DNA of 64,000 bases from Bacillota bacterium (GCA_023398575.1 JAEWSC010000096.1:30788-94787), one strand, 5' to 3'. Shown: positions 8,651 through 18,667, numbered from the stretch's first letter. Notes: generated from the sequence alone by a model not told the origin. Numbers and translations: made by a program.

Positions 8651-9100
8651 ATGCGTTGTGTTGTACAAAGAGTATCCTCCGCCTCGGTGGCAGTACATGG
8701 ACAAGTTGTAGGCAAAATCGAAAAAGGTCTGATGGTCCTGATCGGTGTTACCCAAGGGGATACGGAGAAGGACCTGCAATACATCTTTGACAAGGTTCCT
8801 AATCTGCGCATCTTTGAGGATGAGCAGGGCAAGATGAACCTTTCTTTACAGGATGTGGGCGGCGCACTCCTGGCCGTCAGCCAGTTCACACTGATGGGCG
8901 ATGCAAGGGGCGGTCGGAGGCCCAGCTTTATCGAGGCAGCCAGGCCTGAAGTGGCAAATCCCATGTATGAAGAGCTGGTCAAGCGCTGGCGGGAAAATGG
9001 GCTGCAAGTGGAGACAGGCGTCTTTCAGGCGGAAATGGCCGTATCTCTCGTGAATGACGGTCCGGTGACCATTTTACTGGACAGCCGGAAGACTTTTTAA
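8651..9100 (+). CDS. dtd: D-aminoacyl-tRNA deacylase
   Basis: A 149-residue protein, the normal Dtd length, starting MRCVVQRVSSASVAV. It has both active-site motifs of the family, SQFTL near residue 77 and NDGPVTI near 136. Dtd removes D-amino acids (and glycine) wrongly attached to tRNA, acting as a cytoplasmic homodimer. The ATG at 8651 is preceded by CGAGGAA at a rather long distance of 11-13 bases. Its place between relA and an MBL-fold hydrolase is the common clostridial order. Confidence 0.95.
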   Translation: MRCVVQRVSSASVAVHGQVVGKIEKGLMVLIGVTQGDTEKDLQYIFDKVPNLRIFEDEQGKMNLSLQDVGGALLAVSQFTLMGDARGGRRPSFIEAARPEVANPMYEELVKRWRENGLQVETGVFQAEMAVSLVNDGPVTILLDSRKTF

Positions 9101-9124
9101 TTTTGATGTGCATTTGAGGAGAAC

Positions 9125-9736
9125 ATGGAGCAAACATTGAACATACAAACCTTACCTGTCGGACCGATCCACGCCAACTGCTATATACTTTCCATCCCTG
9201 GTAGATCGGATTGTGTTCTCCTTGATCCTGGTGATGAGCCTCACCGCATCAAGGAGGCAGTAGATGGAAAAAAAGTAGCCGCTGTACTTTTGACACACGG
9301 CCATTTTGATCATATCAGCGCGGTTCAGGGCATGATGGATGCGGATACGGAAATATACATTCATCCATTGGATGAGCCGATGCTAAACGACCCTGCCAAA
9401 AACATGGCGGTGCTCATCGGCTCTGATTTTAAGCTGCCCATTCAGTCTCTGTCCGCCAGCGAAGGCGACCTGATCATTGCTGCCGGCATCTCCTTTGACG
9501 TTCTGCACACCCCTGGCCACACACCGGGCAGCGTATGCTACAAGGCCGGTGACTTTTTATTTACCGGCGATACTATGTTCCGCCATGGCTATGGCCGCAC
9601 CGATCTCCCCGGCGGCAGCTTTCATGACCTGTATCTATCGCTCAAACGGCTGATGCAGCTGCAAAAGGATGTAAAGGTTTACCCCGGACATGATGCGCCC
9701 ACTACCATCGCTTTGGAAAAGGAGCGCTTCAGATGA
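9125..9736 (+). CDS. MBL-fold metallo-hydrolase (glyoxalase II-like)
   Basis: The 203 residues contain the metallo-beta-lactamase metal-binding motif THGHFDHI near 58-65, a further His in HTPGHTPGS near 132, Asp in FTGDTMF near 150, and His in YPGHDAPT near 183, so a two-metal site should form. Proteins of this short class are annotated as hydroxyacylglutathione hydrolase-like, but the substrate is unknown. GAGGAG lies four bases ahead of the ATG. The last four bases overlap the hemZ start (ATGA), so translation is coupled. Confidence 0.85.
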   Translation: MEQTLNIQTLPVGPIHANCYILSIPGRSDCVLLDPGDEPHRIKEAVDGKKVAAVLLTHGHFDHISAVQGMMDADTEIYIHPLDEPMLNDPAKNMAVLIGSDFKLPIQSLSASEGDLIIAAGISFDVLHTPGHTPGSVCYKAGDFLFTGDTMFRHGYGRTDLPGGSFHDLYLSLKRLMQLQKDVKVYPGHDAPTTIALEKERFR

Positions 9737-11175
9737 AAATTGCATTGATAACGCCTGTGCCGGAGCTTTCGGCAGAACTGGCGGATGTGATCCGCCTGTT
9801 TTATGGTGAAATAGAATTTTTTGTAAACAGCGGTGAGGATGAGGCGGACCTATGCCTTTTTCATGAATTGTTTGAGAAGGGCGGCCTATGGCATTGCGTA
9901 TATCACCTGAATGATAAAACGGAGCATATGGACGCCCCCATTCCCCACTCAAATGGTCTTGTTCAAAAACGTATTCGCAAGCGGCTATGCAAGCAGGCAC
10001 TGTATATGCTTTTGAAAAAGCATACAGGGTTTCATCCCCCCTGGGGGTCTTTAACGGGCATACGGCCTACCCGGCTTGTATATGAGGCCATGAAGGAAGG
10101 TTCATCCATCCCTGAAGCAGCAGATCAGGTGGAAAGTACCTTTGATTTACACCCCAACAAAGCGGAGCTTCTTCGCGAAATTGTTCAGGTGCAGACTGGG
10201 CTTTCTCCCACCGGACCGCAATTTGTGGACGTGTATGTTGGCATCCCTTTCTGCCGTACCCGCTGCAGCTACTGCTCCTTTTTAAGCGGCGAGCTGGGCA
10301 AGGGGAAAGAGGTGCCGCCCTACCTTGCCGCATTGGAAAAAGAGATGGCCTTTACTGCCGATTTGATTCGGGATGCAGGGCTAACCATCCGAGCCGTATA
10401 CATGGGCGGCGGCACACCTACATCACTGAATGAATATGATTTTGCCAATGTGCTGGAGGCTATGGTATCACATTTCCCCCGCGCGGTGGAATATACCGTG
10501 GAGGCCGGCCGGCCGGATTCCATCACCAAAGCCAAACTAATGGCCATTCAAGCCGCAGGGGTCAGGCGTATTTCCATCAACCCTCAAACCATGCGTGCGG
10601 AAACCTTAAAGCGCATTGGCCGAGACCACACGCCAGAAGAGACAATACAGGCGTATGAACTGGCCAGGAGCTTGAACTTTACTTCCATCAATATGGATGT
10701 GATCGCCGGCCTGCCAGGTGAAGGCGTTTGGGACATGGCATACACCCTGGATTGGGCCATGAAGCTAAAGCCCGAAAGCCTGACCGTGCACACCCTGGCA
10801 CTAAAAAGGGCCAGTCTTTTGCGCCAATGGGAAACGCCGCTGCCTGATGGGTCAGAAACAGCGCAAATGGTTCACTTGGGGGCGGAGGCGGCTAAAGAAA
10901 TGGGCATGCATCCTTATTACCTGTATCGGCAAAAATACATGGCCGGCAACCAGGAAAACGTGGGCTATGCCCTGCCCGGCCATGAGTGTTTGTATAATGT
11001 GGACATCATGGAAGAGACCACCAGCATTCTGGCGGTGGGCGCCGGCGCCATCTCCAAGCGCATTATCGGCGGAGAAGGCCGCATAGAACGGGCGCCCAAC
11101 GTCAGCAACGTGGCGGTCTATATGGATAGGTTGCAGGATATGCTGGACAGAAAGGCCGCGCTGTTCGCATTTTAG
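9733..11175 (+). CDS. hemZ: Coproporphyrinogen dehydrogenase HemZ (radical SAM)
   Basis: The 480 residues hold a radical-SAM Fe-S motif with Cys174, Cys178 and Cys181 (GIPFCRTRCSYC), the GGGTPTSL loop near 226, and a HemN-type C-terminal part. Extra N-terminal sequence of about 165 residues separates HemZ from HemN/HemW. HemZ is assigned to oxygen-independent conversion of coproporphyrinogen III; some relatives in haem-poor clostridia have no proven activity. AAAAGGAG lies in the end of the preceding gene, eight bases before ATG 9733. Confidence 0.88.
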   Translation: MKIALITPVPELSAELADVIRLFYGEIEFFVNSGEDEADLCLFHELFEKGGLWHCVYHLNDKTEHMDAPIPHSNGLVQKRIRKRLCKQALYMLLKKHTGFHPPWGSLTGIRPTRLVYEAMKEGSSIPEAADQVESTFDLHPNKAELLREIVQVQTGLSPTGPQFVDVYVGIPFCRTRCSYCSFLSGELGKGKEVPPYLAALEKEMAFTADLIRDAGLTIRAVYMGGGTPTSLNEYDFANVLEAMVSHFPRAVEYTVEAGRPDSITKAKLMAIQAAGVRRISINPQTMRAETLKRIGRDHTPEETIQAYELARSLNFTSINMDVIAGLPGEGVWDMAYTLDWAMKLKPESLTVHTLALKRASLLRQWETPLPDGSETAQMVHLGAEAAKEMGMHPYYLYRQKYMAGNQENVGYALPGHECLYNVDIMEETTSILAVGAGAISKRIIGGEGRIERAPNVSNVAVYMDRLQDMLDRKAALFAF

Positions 11176-11194
11176 CACGCTGGACCCATTGTGA

Positions 11195-12598
11195 TTATGC
11201 GACGCTGGCAGTCGTGTTCAACGGGCAGGAAGGAGCATCCTCTCTGGGTATCCTCTTTTCATACAGCGCATACCATACGAGCATGAATGTGCCACGCAAA
11301 GCAGCGGATACGGTAATGCCCATCCATAGACCGTTCAGACCCATAAATTGCGCAAATGCCCAGCACAAGAGTGGCCGTATCAGGTTAGACAGGATCGAGC
11401 ACAGACTGGGTGGCAGTGTTTCTCCCATACCGCGAAATGTGCCGGCGCAAGCCCCCTCAAAGGCCATAAACAGTTGGCATCCGGCCAGGATTGTAAGGTA
11501 GGTTGCACCCATTGAAAGGATTTCCGGCGGCTCACGCAAAAAGAGTGAGAAAAAGAACCGCCCGCCGAAAATCAATAGAAACGTTACCACCACTTCCCAC
11601 ATAAGAAGAGAACCTAGCGCAATCCGGTAGCCGCGCCTGATGCGCGTCCACTTGCCGGCACCATAATTTTGCCCAATGAAGGAAGTGACAGCGGAGGAGA
11701 ATCCACCGCCAATCAGCCAGGAAAGTGATTCGATTTGGCTTCCGACGCGCTGCACGGCCACAGCTGTCTCACCATACGATGCAGATACCATGCTGGTCAC
11801 CACCATGGCAAGGGCCGTAAAAGCACCGCTCTCCAATGCTACAGGCAGACTCCAGCGCATAATCTGCCGTACTTTTTCGCCGCTCACCCGCCCCCATAAC
11901 AAAAAGTGCTTAAAAGGCCGGTGGGGGTGGCGCTTGGCATATATCACAAATAAAACGCATACAACGCCCTGTGCGATAACTGTGGCTACCGCCGCGCCTG
12001 ATACGCCAAGGTTAAACACAAAAATCATCAGCGGGTCCAGCACCATATTGACAATAAGGCCCACTGCATTCGCCCAGAAGCTCAATTTGGAATTGCCCGC
12101 CCCATTGAACGCGCCGGTGATGGCAGCTGATACATAGGTTAGCGGTATGCCCAAACCCACGATGCGCAGATAGACGCAGGTGTTGTCAAACACATCCTGC
12201 TCCTTCACCTGCAAAAGAGAAACCAGCGGTTCGGCCAACGTCATAAGCACCAGGCCATAGAATAATCCCAGCAAAAGGGCCATGCGGGTGGCGTCCTGCG
12301 CAAAGCCTTGGGCAGTATTGTGATCTCCACGGCCAAGGTTTTGCGATACGCCTATTTCAGAGCCCATGCGGCCAATCATCATCAGCGCCATACCTAGCCA
12401 CAGGAACATGCCGGCCAGACCGCTGGCCGCAACGGCCATCACTGAATCTTGCATACGGCCCACCCAGAACATATCAGTCAGGTTGTAGGCCATTTGCATC
12501 AGCTGCGTGCCCATAATTGGGACGGCAACCTTTAAAAGCTTTTTGAGAATTCCGCCTTCGGTTAAGTCATTCGCCTTTGGAGTCATCACTCTATCCAT
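11195..12598 (-). CDS. MATE family multidrug/sodium antiporter
   Basis: A 467-residue, strongly hydrophobic protein with about 12 predicted membrane segments in two halves, starting with the MATE-type text KVAVPIMGTQLMQMAYNLTDMFWVG. Members export cationic drugs or metabolites using sodium or proton gradients; the substrate cannot be read from sequence. The start at 12598 has AAGGAAAG only two to four bases ahead, so the ATG at 12586 is a possible alternative. The gene points toward hemZ with a 19-base gap and no clear terminator between them. Confidence 0.88.
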   Translation of the reverse strand: MDRVMTPKANDLTEGGILKKLLKVAVPIMGTQLMQMAYNLTDMFWVGRMQDSVMAVAASGLAGMFLWLGMALMMIGRMGSEIGVSQNLGRGDHNTAQGFAQDATRMALLLGLFYGLVLMTLAEPLVSLLQVKEQDVFDNTCVYLRIVGLGIPLTYVSAAITGAFNGAGNSKLSFWANAVGLIVNMVLDPLMIFVFNLGVSGAAVATVIAQGVVCVLFVIYAKRHPHRPFKHFLLWGRVSGEKVRQIMRWSLPVALESGAFTALAMVVTSMVSASYGETAVAVQRVGSQIESLSWLIGGGFSSAVTSFIGQNYGAGKWTRIRRGYRIALGSLLMWEVVVTFLLIFGGRFFFSLFLREPPEILSMGATYLTILAGCQLFMAFEGACAGTFRGMGETLPPSLCSILSNLIRPLLCWAFAQFMGLNGLWMGITVSAALRGTFMLVWYALYEKRIPREDAPSCPLNTTASVA

Positions 12599-12697
12599 CT
12601 TTCCTTTGCAATAGCTTTACCATTATGCCTATGGCAAGGAAAGCTGTCAAGCAAAATGGGTGATTGCTGACATTCGCCTGCTCAATAACGGAAAAAC

Positions 12698-12726
12698 TTG
12701 CATCCAAAGCCTAAATTGGATACAAT
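12698..12726 (+). promoter_or_regulatory. Promoter of the secreted cyclophilin gene
   Basis: TTGCAT (12698-12703), 17 bases, TACAAT (12721-12726); the start codon follows 23 bases later. Confidence 0.75.
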
Positions 12727-12749
12727 AGAGTGCATGTGGAGGAAAGCAC

Positions 12750-13406
12750 ATGAAAAAGAGCTTAGGTTTGACCTTCTCGCTTCTTCTGGTGCTGGCAAAT
12801 TTCTCTTTTGCCCTGGCCCAGGAGGTCTGGAATACGGAAAACAGCTTGTATAAGGAAGGGGAAATCATTGTGTCTGAACAGGAAAAGCAAGCAGGGAATC
12901 CCATATTCGTCATTACACTGGAAAATGGCAGTGAGATGCGAGGGGAGCTGTATCCCGAAATAGCGCCTCAGTCTGTTGGCAACTTCATCGCCCTGGCCAA
13001 CAGCGGCTTCTATGATGGGCTCATTTTCCACCGCGTCATCCCCGGATTCATGATTCAGGGCGGCTGCCCCAACGGCACCGGTACCGGTGGCCCGGGCTGG
13101 CACATCAAGGGCGAATTCTCGAAAAATGGCGTTCCTAATAATTTGAAACATACATACGGCGTACTGAGCATGGCCCGCAGCAGCATGCCCGATTCCGCCG
13201 GCTCCCAATTTTTTGTAATGACCAGTGACTCGCCCCATCTGGACGGTTCCTATGCCGCTTTCGGCAAGGTACTCACCGGCATGGAGCAGGCCGATGCGAT
13301 CGTGAACACGCCCAGGGATAGGCAGGATAGGCCTCTTTCTCCGCAGGTGATCAAAGCCATCCGGGTGGAGACCTTTGGGCAGACGTATCCCTTCGAGCAG
13401 CAGTAA
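12750..13406 (+). CDS. Secreted peptidyl-prolyl cis-trans isomerase (cyclophilin type)
   Basis: A signal peptide (MKKSLGLTF, hydrophobic core, ALAQ cleavage site near residue 24) precedes a cyclophilin domain of about 165 residues. Typical active-site text is seen: FHRVIPGFMIQGGCPNGTGTGGPGW near 93-117 with the catalytic Arg, MARSS near 141, GSQFF near 151. It should speed proline isomerisation in proteins outside the membrane. No lipobox cysteine is present. GGAGGAAAG precedes the ATG by five bases. The gene has its own promoter and stands alone. Confidence 0.93.
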   Translation: MKKSLGLTFSLLLVLANFSFALAQEVWNTENSLYKEGEIIVSEQEKQAGNPIFVITLENGSEMRGELYPEIAPQSVGNFIALANSGFYDGLIFHRVIPGFMIQGGCPNGTGTGGPGWHIKGEFSKNGVPNNLKHTYGVLSMARSSMPDSAGSQFFVMTSDSPHLDGSYAAFGKVLTGMEQADAIVNTPRDRQDRPLSPQVIKAIRVETFGQTYPFEQQ

Positions 13407-13493
13407 TGCCATTGTAGGGGTTACGTAGTCATAAATGGGCGCAGCGACGGCCGGTGGGGCTTGTTTCTGCGCTCTTTTATCATGCGCCGGACG

Positions 13494-13522
13494 TTGATTC
13501 CTCACAGAAAATGGCATATAAT
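13494..13522 (+). promoter_or_regulatory. zapA promoter
   Basis: TTGATT (13494-13499), 17 bases, TATAAT (13517-13522). It should drive zapA and the overlapping U32 gene. Confidence 0.82.
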
Positions 13523-13549
13523 GAGACATGCAAAAAGGGGGATGCGCCT

Positions 13550-13822
13550 ATGGAAAAGCGGAAGACGGTCGTCCGGGTGGCAGGGAAGGATTATACGATA
13601 GCGTCCATTGATCCACCGGAGCATGTGCAGCGAGTCGGTGTGTATGTAGACAGAAAGATGCAAGAGATCGAAACCGCCAGCCATCTGCCCACTCACATGG
13701 TGGCAATTTTGTCCGCTTTGAATATAGCGGATGAACTGCTGAAATCCCATGATGAAAATACACGCCTGCGCCGGGAACTGATGGCAGCCCGCCAGGAACT
13801 GAAAAAAGCTATGAAAAAGTGA
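13550..13822 (+). CDS. zapA: Cell division protein ZapA
   Basis: The 90-residue protein starts MEKRKTVVRVAGKDYTIAS and continues into a helix ending in a coiled coil (ENTRLRRELMAARQELKKAMKK), the layout and length of ZapA. ZapA binds FtsZ and bundles Z-ring filaments at midcell. An in-frame extension reaches back to 13454 but the promoter at 13494-13522 lies inside it, and AAGGGGG lies eight bases before ATG 13550. As in other Firmicutes, zapA is near mutS2. Confidence 0.88.
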   Translation: MEKRKTVVRVAGKDYTIASIDPPEHVQRVGVYVDRKMQEIETASHLPTHMVAILSALNIADELLKSHDENTRLRRELMAARQELKKAMKK

Positions 13823-16176
13823 GGCGACACAAAGTGGAATTGCTGGCCCCCGCAGGCGGCAAAGAAGCGCTGCTTGCGGCCATACATAATGGCGCCGACG
13901 CGGTGTATTTGGGATACACCTTATTTGGCGCGCGGGCAGGGGCTGGGAATTTTGATGAGCAGGGCTTGCTGGAAGCCATAAAGCTATGCCATCTGTACCA
14001 TATTAGGGTGCATGTAACAGTAAACACTTTGATCAAAGAAACCGAAATAGACGATTTATACCGTGTTTTGAAGGTGGTCAATGATGCCGGTGCTGATGCT
14101 GTGATCCTACAGGATTTGGGTGCTGCTGGCATCGTGCGCGATTGCTTTCCAGGGCTCAAACGCCACGCCAGCACCCAAATGGCCATCCATAACCGCCAGG
14201 GCGCAGCGTTTTTGATAAAGGAAGGCTTTCACAGGGTGGTGCTAGCCAGGGAATGCGCCTTATCCGAAATTCAAAAGGTGGCACAAACCGGCATTGAAAC
14301 CGAGGTCTTTATCCATGGGGCCATGTGCGTGGGTGTAAGCGGCCAGTGTTTGTTTTCAAGTATGGCTGGCGGCCGCAGCGGCAACCGTGGGCGGTGTGCC
14401 CAGCCATGCCGCATGCGCTATGATTATGATGGCAAAAAGGGTTATTGGCTGTCCCCCAGAGATCTGATGCTCAGGGACATGCTGCCCCAGCTTCAAAAGG
14501 CCGGCGTATGCTCATTAAAAATCGAGGGCAGGCTCAAGCGCCCTGAATATGTGGCGGTGGTAACCAAGGCCTACCGCAAAGCGCTGGATGCGCTGAACGA
14601 AGGTCGGTTTGAGCTCGCGGAGGAAAGCGAACTGGAGGGGCTCAAACAGATTTTTAACCGGGGCGGGTTTATGCAAGGCTATGCCGGCACAAGCCAGGAC
14701 GGCGGTGTGATATTCCCCGGACGCCCGGGGCACGGAGGAATCATGGTTGGTCGGGTTACGGGCGTTAAGCCTGGGTTTGTCCAGGTGGCGCTGACTAAGG
14801 ACTTAAATAATGGCGATGGCATACAGTTTCAAGGCGTCAAGGAAGGGGATGTCACCTATTCTGGTCCTGCCCAAAAGGCCGGGGATACGGCTCTTGTGCG
14901 CCTTCGAGAAGGGCTTCACCCCGAATTAGGTGGCGAAGTGATCCGCCTAACTGACGCCGCACAGATGATAGAAGCGATGATGACCAAGATTTCTCCCATT
15001 TTGGTGGACGCCATATTGCGGGCGGAGCCTGGGGAAATTGCCAAGCTCACTGTCACTGATGGAGAAAGCGAGGCAGAGGCTACGGGCGACATTGTCCCGC
15101 CGGCCCAAAACAGGCCCCTTAGTGAGGAAGCCGCTCGTCAAGCCATGCAAAAAACCGGGGACACACCTTTTGTCCTGCAAAACATGCAGCTGCAGGGCTA
15201 CGGCGGCCATATGACCGCCGCCGCCATGAACGCGCTTCGGCGACAGGCCCTGGAGACGCTAAAAGAAAAGCGGGCCGTTGCCTTTGGCAAGCGTGAGAGT
15301 GTAGCCTTTCCCCTGACGAAGGCGGTTTTTCAGGATGCGCCGGCAGGAAAAGCGGAGCTGATGGTGCAAAGCCCCGACGCTGCCCTTGGCCAGAGACTAC
15401 TGGATGCAGGTGCGGATGTATTTTTGTTTGCGCCGGAAGATTATACCCTGCCTGCCTTGGAAAAGGCAGCTGGGCTTTTGCCAGCGGGAACATGGTTTGT
15501 ACTGCCTGTGCAGGCCAGGGCAGATACGCTGGATCAATTACGGGATTTTGCGGAATCTCGCAAGGATATCTTTGCCGGTGTGGTGCTGTCCAGCATCGGC
15601 CAGGCTGGCGGCGGGTTTACCCTGCCCATGGCAGCCGGCGAAGGCGTTCCGGTGATGAACAGCCAGACAGCGGCGGAGCTTGTGCGGCTGAAGGTGAAAT
15701 GGCAGACAATTTCACCGGAATTGAACGAAAAGGAAATGCGAAAGCTGCCCATTGAGCATGTCCCACTTGTGCTCTCAGTCTACGGCCGCACACGGCTGAT
15801 GGTGCTCAACCATTGCCCGGCACGAACGGCGCTTCACCTGACAGCCGGCCATGAAAGCTGCCGCATGTGCGAGGAAAGATCACCGCAAAGCCTATACGGC
15901 AAGCAGTTTGTAGATTCGCTGAACCACGATTTCCCGCTGTCACGCACCCGCCTGCCGGAAGGGTGCATCATTAACGTTTTAAATACGCTGCCGCTGAACC
16001 TGTTCAGTCAAACCGACAAGCTGCGCAATATCAGCTGGCAATTATGCTTTACACTGGAATCGATAGAGGAACAGCTATCCATCACTGCCGCATTTCATGA
16101 CCTGCGCCGGGGACAAGCTTCGGAAGCAGCATTGCCTGCCGGGACCATGGGCCACTTCAAGCGCGGGGTGGAGTAG
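13819..16176 (+). CDS. U32 family peptidase / rRNA hydroxylase-like protein
   Basis: A 785-residue protein with the U32 opening (VELLAPAGGKEALLAAIHNGADAVYLG), the Cys-bearing signature HGAMCVGVSGQCLFSSMAGGRSGNRGRCAQPCR in two parts near residues 167-200, and a long C-terminal part with another Cys cluster (HESCRMCEER near 680). E. coli RlhA of this family takes part in hydroxylation of 23S rRNA C2501; others were described as collagenases, so the true role is open. GTG 13819 overlaps the zapA stop; GTG 13834, with GAGG ahead, is an alternative. Confidence 0.85.
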   Translation: MRRHKVELLAPAGGKEALLAAIHNGADAVYLGYTLFGARAGAGNFDEQGLLEAIKLCHLYHIRVHVTVNTLIKETEIDDLYRVLKVVNDAGADAVILQDLGAAGIVRDCFPGLKRHASTQMAIHNRQGAAFLIKEGFHRVVLARECALSEIQKVAQTGIETEVFIHGAMCVGVSGQCLFSSMAGGRSGNRGRCAQPCRMRYDYDGKKGYWLSPRDLMLRDMLPQLQKAGVCSLKIEGRLKRPEYVAVVTKAYRKALDALNEGRFELAEESELEGLKQIFNRGGFMQGYAGTSQDGGVIFPGRPGHGGIMVGRVTGVKPGFVQVALTKDLNNGDGIQFQGVKEGDVTYSGPAQKAGDTALVRLREGLHPELGGEVIRLTDAAQMIEAMMTKISPILVDAILRAEPGEIAKLTVTDGESEAEATGDIVPPAQNRPLSEEAARQAMQKTGDTPFVLQNMQLQGYGGHMTAAAMNALRRQALETLKEKRAVAFGKRESVAFPLTKAVFQDAPAGKAELMVQSPDAALGQRLLDAGADVFLFAPEDYTLPALEKAAGLLPAGTWFVLPVQARADTLDQLRDFAESRKDIFAGVVLSSIGQAGGGFTLPMAAGEGVPVMNSQTAAELVRLKVKWQTISPELNEKEMRKLPIEHVPLVLSVYGRTRLMVLNHCPARTALHLTAGHESCRMCEERSPQSLYGKQFVDSLNHDFPLSRTRLPEGCIINVLNTLPLNLFSQTDKLRNISWQLCFTLESIEEQLSITAAFHDLRRGQASEAALPAGTMGHFKRGVE

Positions 16177-16207
16177 CCAGGGAGGCTTTGCATCCCTTGA
16201 CCCACCA

Positions 16208-16229
16208 CCTAAGGGATATATTCCTTAGG
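16208..16229 (+). repeat. Inverted repeat in the leader of mutS2
   Basis: CCTAAGG (16208-16214) and CCTTAGG (16223-16229) can pair across eight bases, in the 86-base gap between the U32 gene and mutS2. A weak T-rich stretch follows. It may be a terminator or an operator. Confidence 0.4.
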
Positions 16230-16262
16230 ATTCCCTTACTTATGCAATAAGGAATGAAGCAT

Positions 16263-18620
16263 ATGAAAGACAGGACACTCAGAGTATTAGAGTTCGTAAA
16301 GATACGCGAGCAGCTATCTGCCCTTGCCATTACGCCTATGGGTGCGCAGCTTTGCAAGGAATTGATCCCTTCGAAAAACTATACAGAAATATCAGAGTGG
16401 CAGCAGGAAACAGAGGAAGCACAGGTGGTCTTGACCTACCTGGGCGGCCACCCCCTGGTTCACTTTGAAGACGTTTCTGCCCAATTGAACCTGGCCGAAA
16501 AAGGGGCGACCCTATCGCCCCGGCCTCTGCTGAACATCGCCGACTGCCTGCGGGCCGCCAGGTCCGCCCGCTCTGCGTTGGTCACCGGACGGGAAAATAC
16601 ACCGCTGCTCACCCAAACCGCCTCAGGGCTGACAATACTCCCTCACCTGGAGCGGGAGATTACCGATGCCATTATCAGCGATGAAGAAATTGCGGACAAT
16701 GCCAGCGTTGAGCTTGCCAATATACGGCGGCATATTCGCATCGCCAATGAAAAGGTGCGGGAAAAGCTAAATAGTATGCTCCACAGCTCCACCTTTTCCA
16801 AATACCTGCAAGACCCCATTATCACCGTGCGCAACGACCGGTTTGTACTGCCTGTGAAGCAGGAATATCGGCAGAGCGTGCCTGGGTTGGTCCACGACCA
16901 GTCCTCCAGCGGGGCAACGCTGTTTATTGAACCCATGGCCGTAGTGGAACTGGGCAATGATATCAAGCAGTGGCTGTCCAAGGAAAAGCAGGAGATCGAG
17001 CGTATATTAAGCTCCCTATCTGCCGCGGTTGCCCCCTACGCCAAAGTGCTGACCGATAACATACGCATTTTGAGCCGGCTTGATTTTATTTTCGCCAAAG
17101 GAGCACTGGCCCGGGAGATGCGCGCCAGCGCGCCAAAGCTCAATCAGCGGGGTTATATCAAAATCATCAGGGGACGCCATCCGCTCATCGACCCGCAGAA
17201 GGTGGTGCCCATGAACCTCTGGATGGGCGAAGAGTTCACTACCCTCGTCGTCACCGGCCCCAACACCGGCGGTAAAACCGTCACCCTAAAAACCGTAGGC
17301 CTGTTTACCTTAATGGCCCAGGCTGGGTTACAAGTGCCTGCTGACCTTGGCACTGAGCTTGCCGTATTTAACAATGTACATGCTGATATCGGCGACGAGC
17401 AGAGCATTGAACAGAACCTTTCTACCTTCTCCTCCCACATGACCAACATTGTGGATATCGTAAGGAACGTGACGCCTAGTGATCTGGCGCTCTTTGACGA
17501 ACTTGGCGCCGGTACCGACCCCACCGAAGGCGCAGCGCTGGCTCAGAGTATTCTCAGCCATCTGCTAACGCTAAAGGTACGCACCCTGGCCACCACCCAC
17601 TACAGCGAATTGAAGGCTTTTGCTTTATCCACCAGGGGTGTGGAGAACGCCAGTGTAGAGTTTGATATAGAAACCCTTCGCCCCACCTACCGGCTGTCCA
17701 TCGGCGTTCCAGGAAAGAGCAACGCCTTTGAAATCTCCCGCAAGCTGGGGCTGCTGGAAAAGCTGATCGATGATTCCAAGACGCTGCTCAGCCACGAGTC
17801 CATCCGCTTTGAGGATGTTATTGCCAATGCCGAGTATCACCGCCAGGTGGCCGAAAAAGAACGCAAGCTGGCCGAGGATGCCGCCAAGGAAACCGTGCAT
17901 CTTCGGGATGAGGCCGAAAAACTGCGCAAGGAAATGGAAGAAAAGCGCGAAACCTTTATGCGCAAAGCCAAGGAGGATGCCAAGCGTGTGCTGGAAAACG
18001 CACGCCGCGAGTCCGAATCCATTTTGAGTGAGTTGAAACGCCTCAAAAAGGAAGGCGCGTCAACCCCCGAGCATCAGGTGAACCAACTGCGCAAGCGCAT
18101 GCAGGACGGCGTAGACGCGTTAAGCGAAGGCCTTACCGCCAAATCGTTCCGTGTTACCGAACCGCCAAGGGATCTAAAGCCCGGCGATGAGGTGGAAATA
18201 CTGCACCTGAATACCAAGGGTACCGTCCTTTCAAAGCCCGATGACAAGGGCGAGGTTCACTTGCAGGCCGGCATCATGAAGCTAAAGGCACACATCAGCC
18301 AATTGAGGCGTGTACAGGAGCCCGCGAAGAAGCAAAAGGTGAAGGTCACCACACAAACCAGCGCTGCCATACGTACGGTGCCCATGGAGCTGGATGTAAG
18401 AGGCAGAGCCTCCGATGAGGCGATCCCCGAGGTGGACCAATACCTGGATGAAGCCGTGCTGGCCTCGCTGGGCGAAGTATCTATCATCCATGGCAAAGGA
18501 ACGGGCGTGCTTCGGGCCAGTATACAGCAGCACTTGCGGCACCACCCCCATGTGAAGTCCTTCCGGTTGGGTGTCTTCGGTGAGGGAGAGAGTGGAGTGA
18601 CGGTGGTAACGCTAAAATAA
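16263..18620 (+). CDS. mutS2: Endonuclease MutS2
   Basis: The 785-residue length and order match MutS2: clamp/lever helices, a MutS-type ATPase with Walker A GPNTGGKT near residues 332-339 and Walker B region LFDELGAGTDPTEGAALA, a long coiled coil rich in Lys/Glu, and a C-terminal Smr nuclease domain (LDVRGRASDEA, then HGKGTGVLR). MutS2 restrains recombination and in Bacillus also helps clear stalled ribosomes. AAGGAA lies eight bases before ATG 16263; the earlier ATG at 16254 overlaps that site. Confidence 0.95.
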   Translation: MKDRTLRVLEFVKIREQLSALAITPMGAQLCKELIPSKNYTEISEWQQETEEAQVVLTYLGGHPLVHFEDVSAQLNLAEKGATLSPRPLLNIADCLRAARSARSALVTGRENTPLLTQTASGLTILPHLEREITDAIISDEEIADNASVELANIRRHIRIANEKVREKLNSMLHSSTFSKYLQDPIITVRNDRFVLPVKQEYRQSVPGLVHDQSSSGATLFIEPMAVVELGNDIKQWLSKEKQEIERILSSLSAAVAPYAKVLTDNIRILSRLDFIFAKGALAREMRASAPKLNQRGYIKIIRGRHPLIDPQKVVPMNLWMGEEFTTLVVTGPNTGGKTVTLKTVGLFTLMAQAGLQVPADLGTELAVFNNVHADIGDEQSIEQNLSTFSSHMTNIVDIVRNVTPSDLALFDELGAGTDPTEGAALAQSILSHLLTLKVRTLATTHYSELKAFALSTRGVENASVEFDIETLRPTYRLSIGVPGKSNAFEISRKLGLLEKLIDDSKTLLSHESIRFEDVIANAEYHRQVAEKERKLAEDAAKETVHLRDEAEKLRKEMEEKRETFMRKAKEDAKRVLENARRESESILSELKRLKKEGASTPEHQVNQLRKRMQDGVDALSEGLTAKSFRVTEPPRDLKPGDEVEILHLNTKGTVLSKPDDKGEVHLQAGIMKLKAHISQLRRVQEPAKKQKVKVTTQTSAAIRTVPMELDVRGRASDEAIPEVDQYLDEAVLASLGEVSIIHGKGTGVLRASIQQHLRHHPHVKSFRLGVFGEGESGVTVVTLK

Positions 18621-18667
18621 AAATAGCGCAAATGGCGATGCCGGCCATACAAGGAAATCGTGCAAAC

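Noticed and set aside
13437..13475. Terminator between the cyclophilin gene and zapA
   Set aside because: Only a six-base GCGCAG/CTGCGC pairing with a long loop before TCTTTT; too weak to list as a feature.
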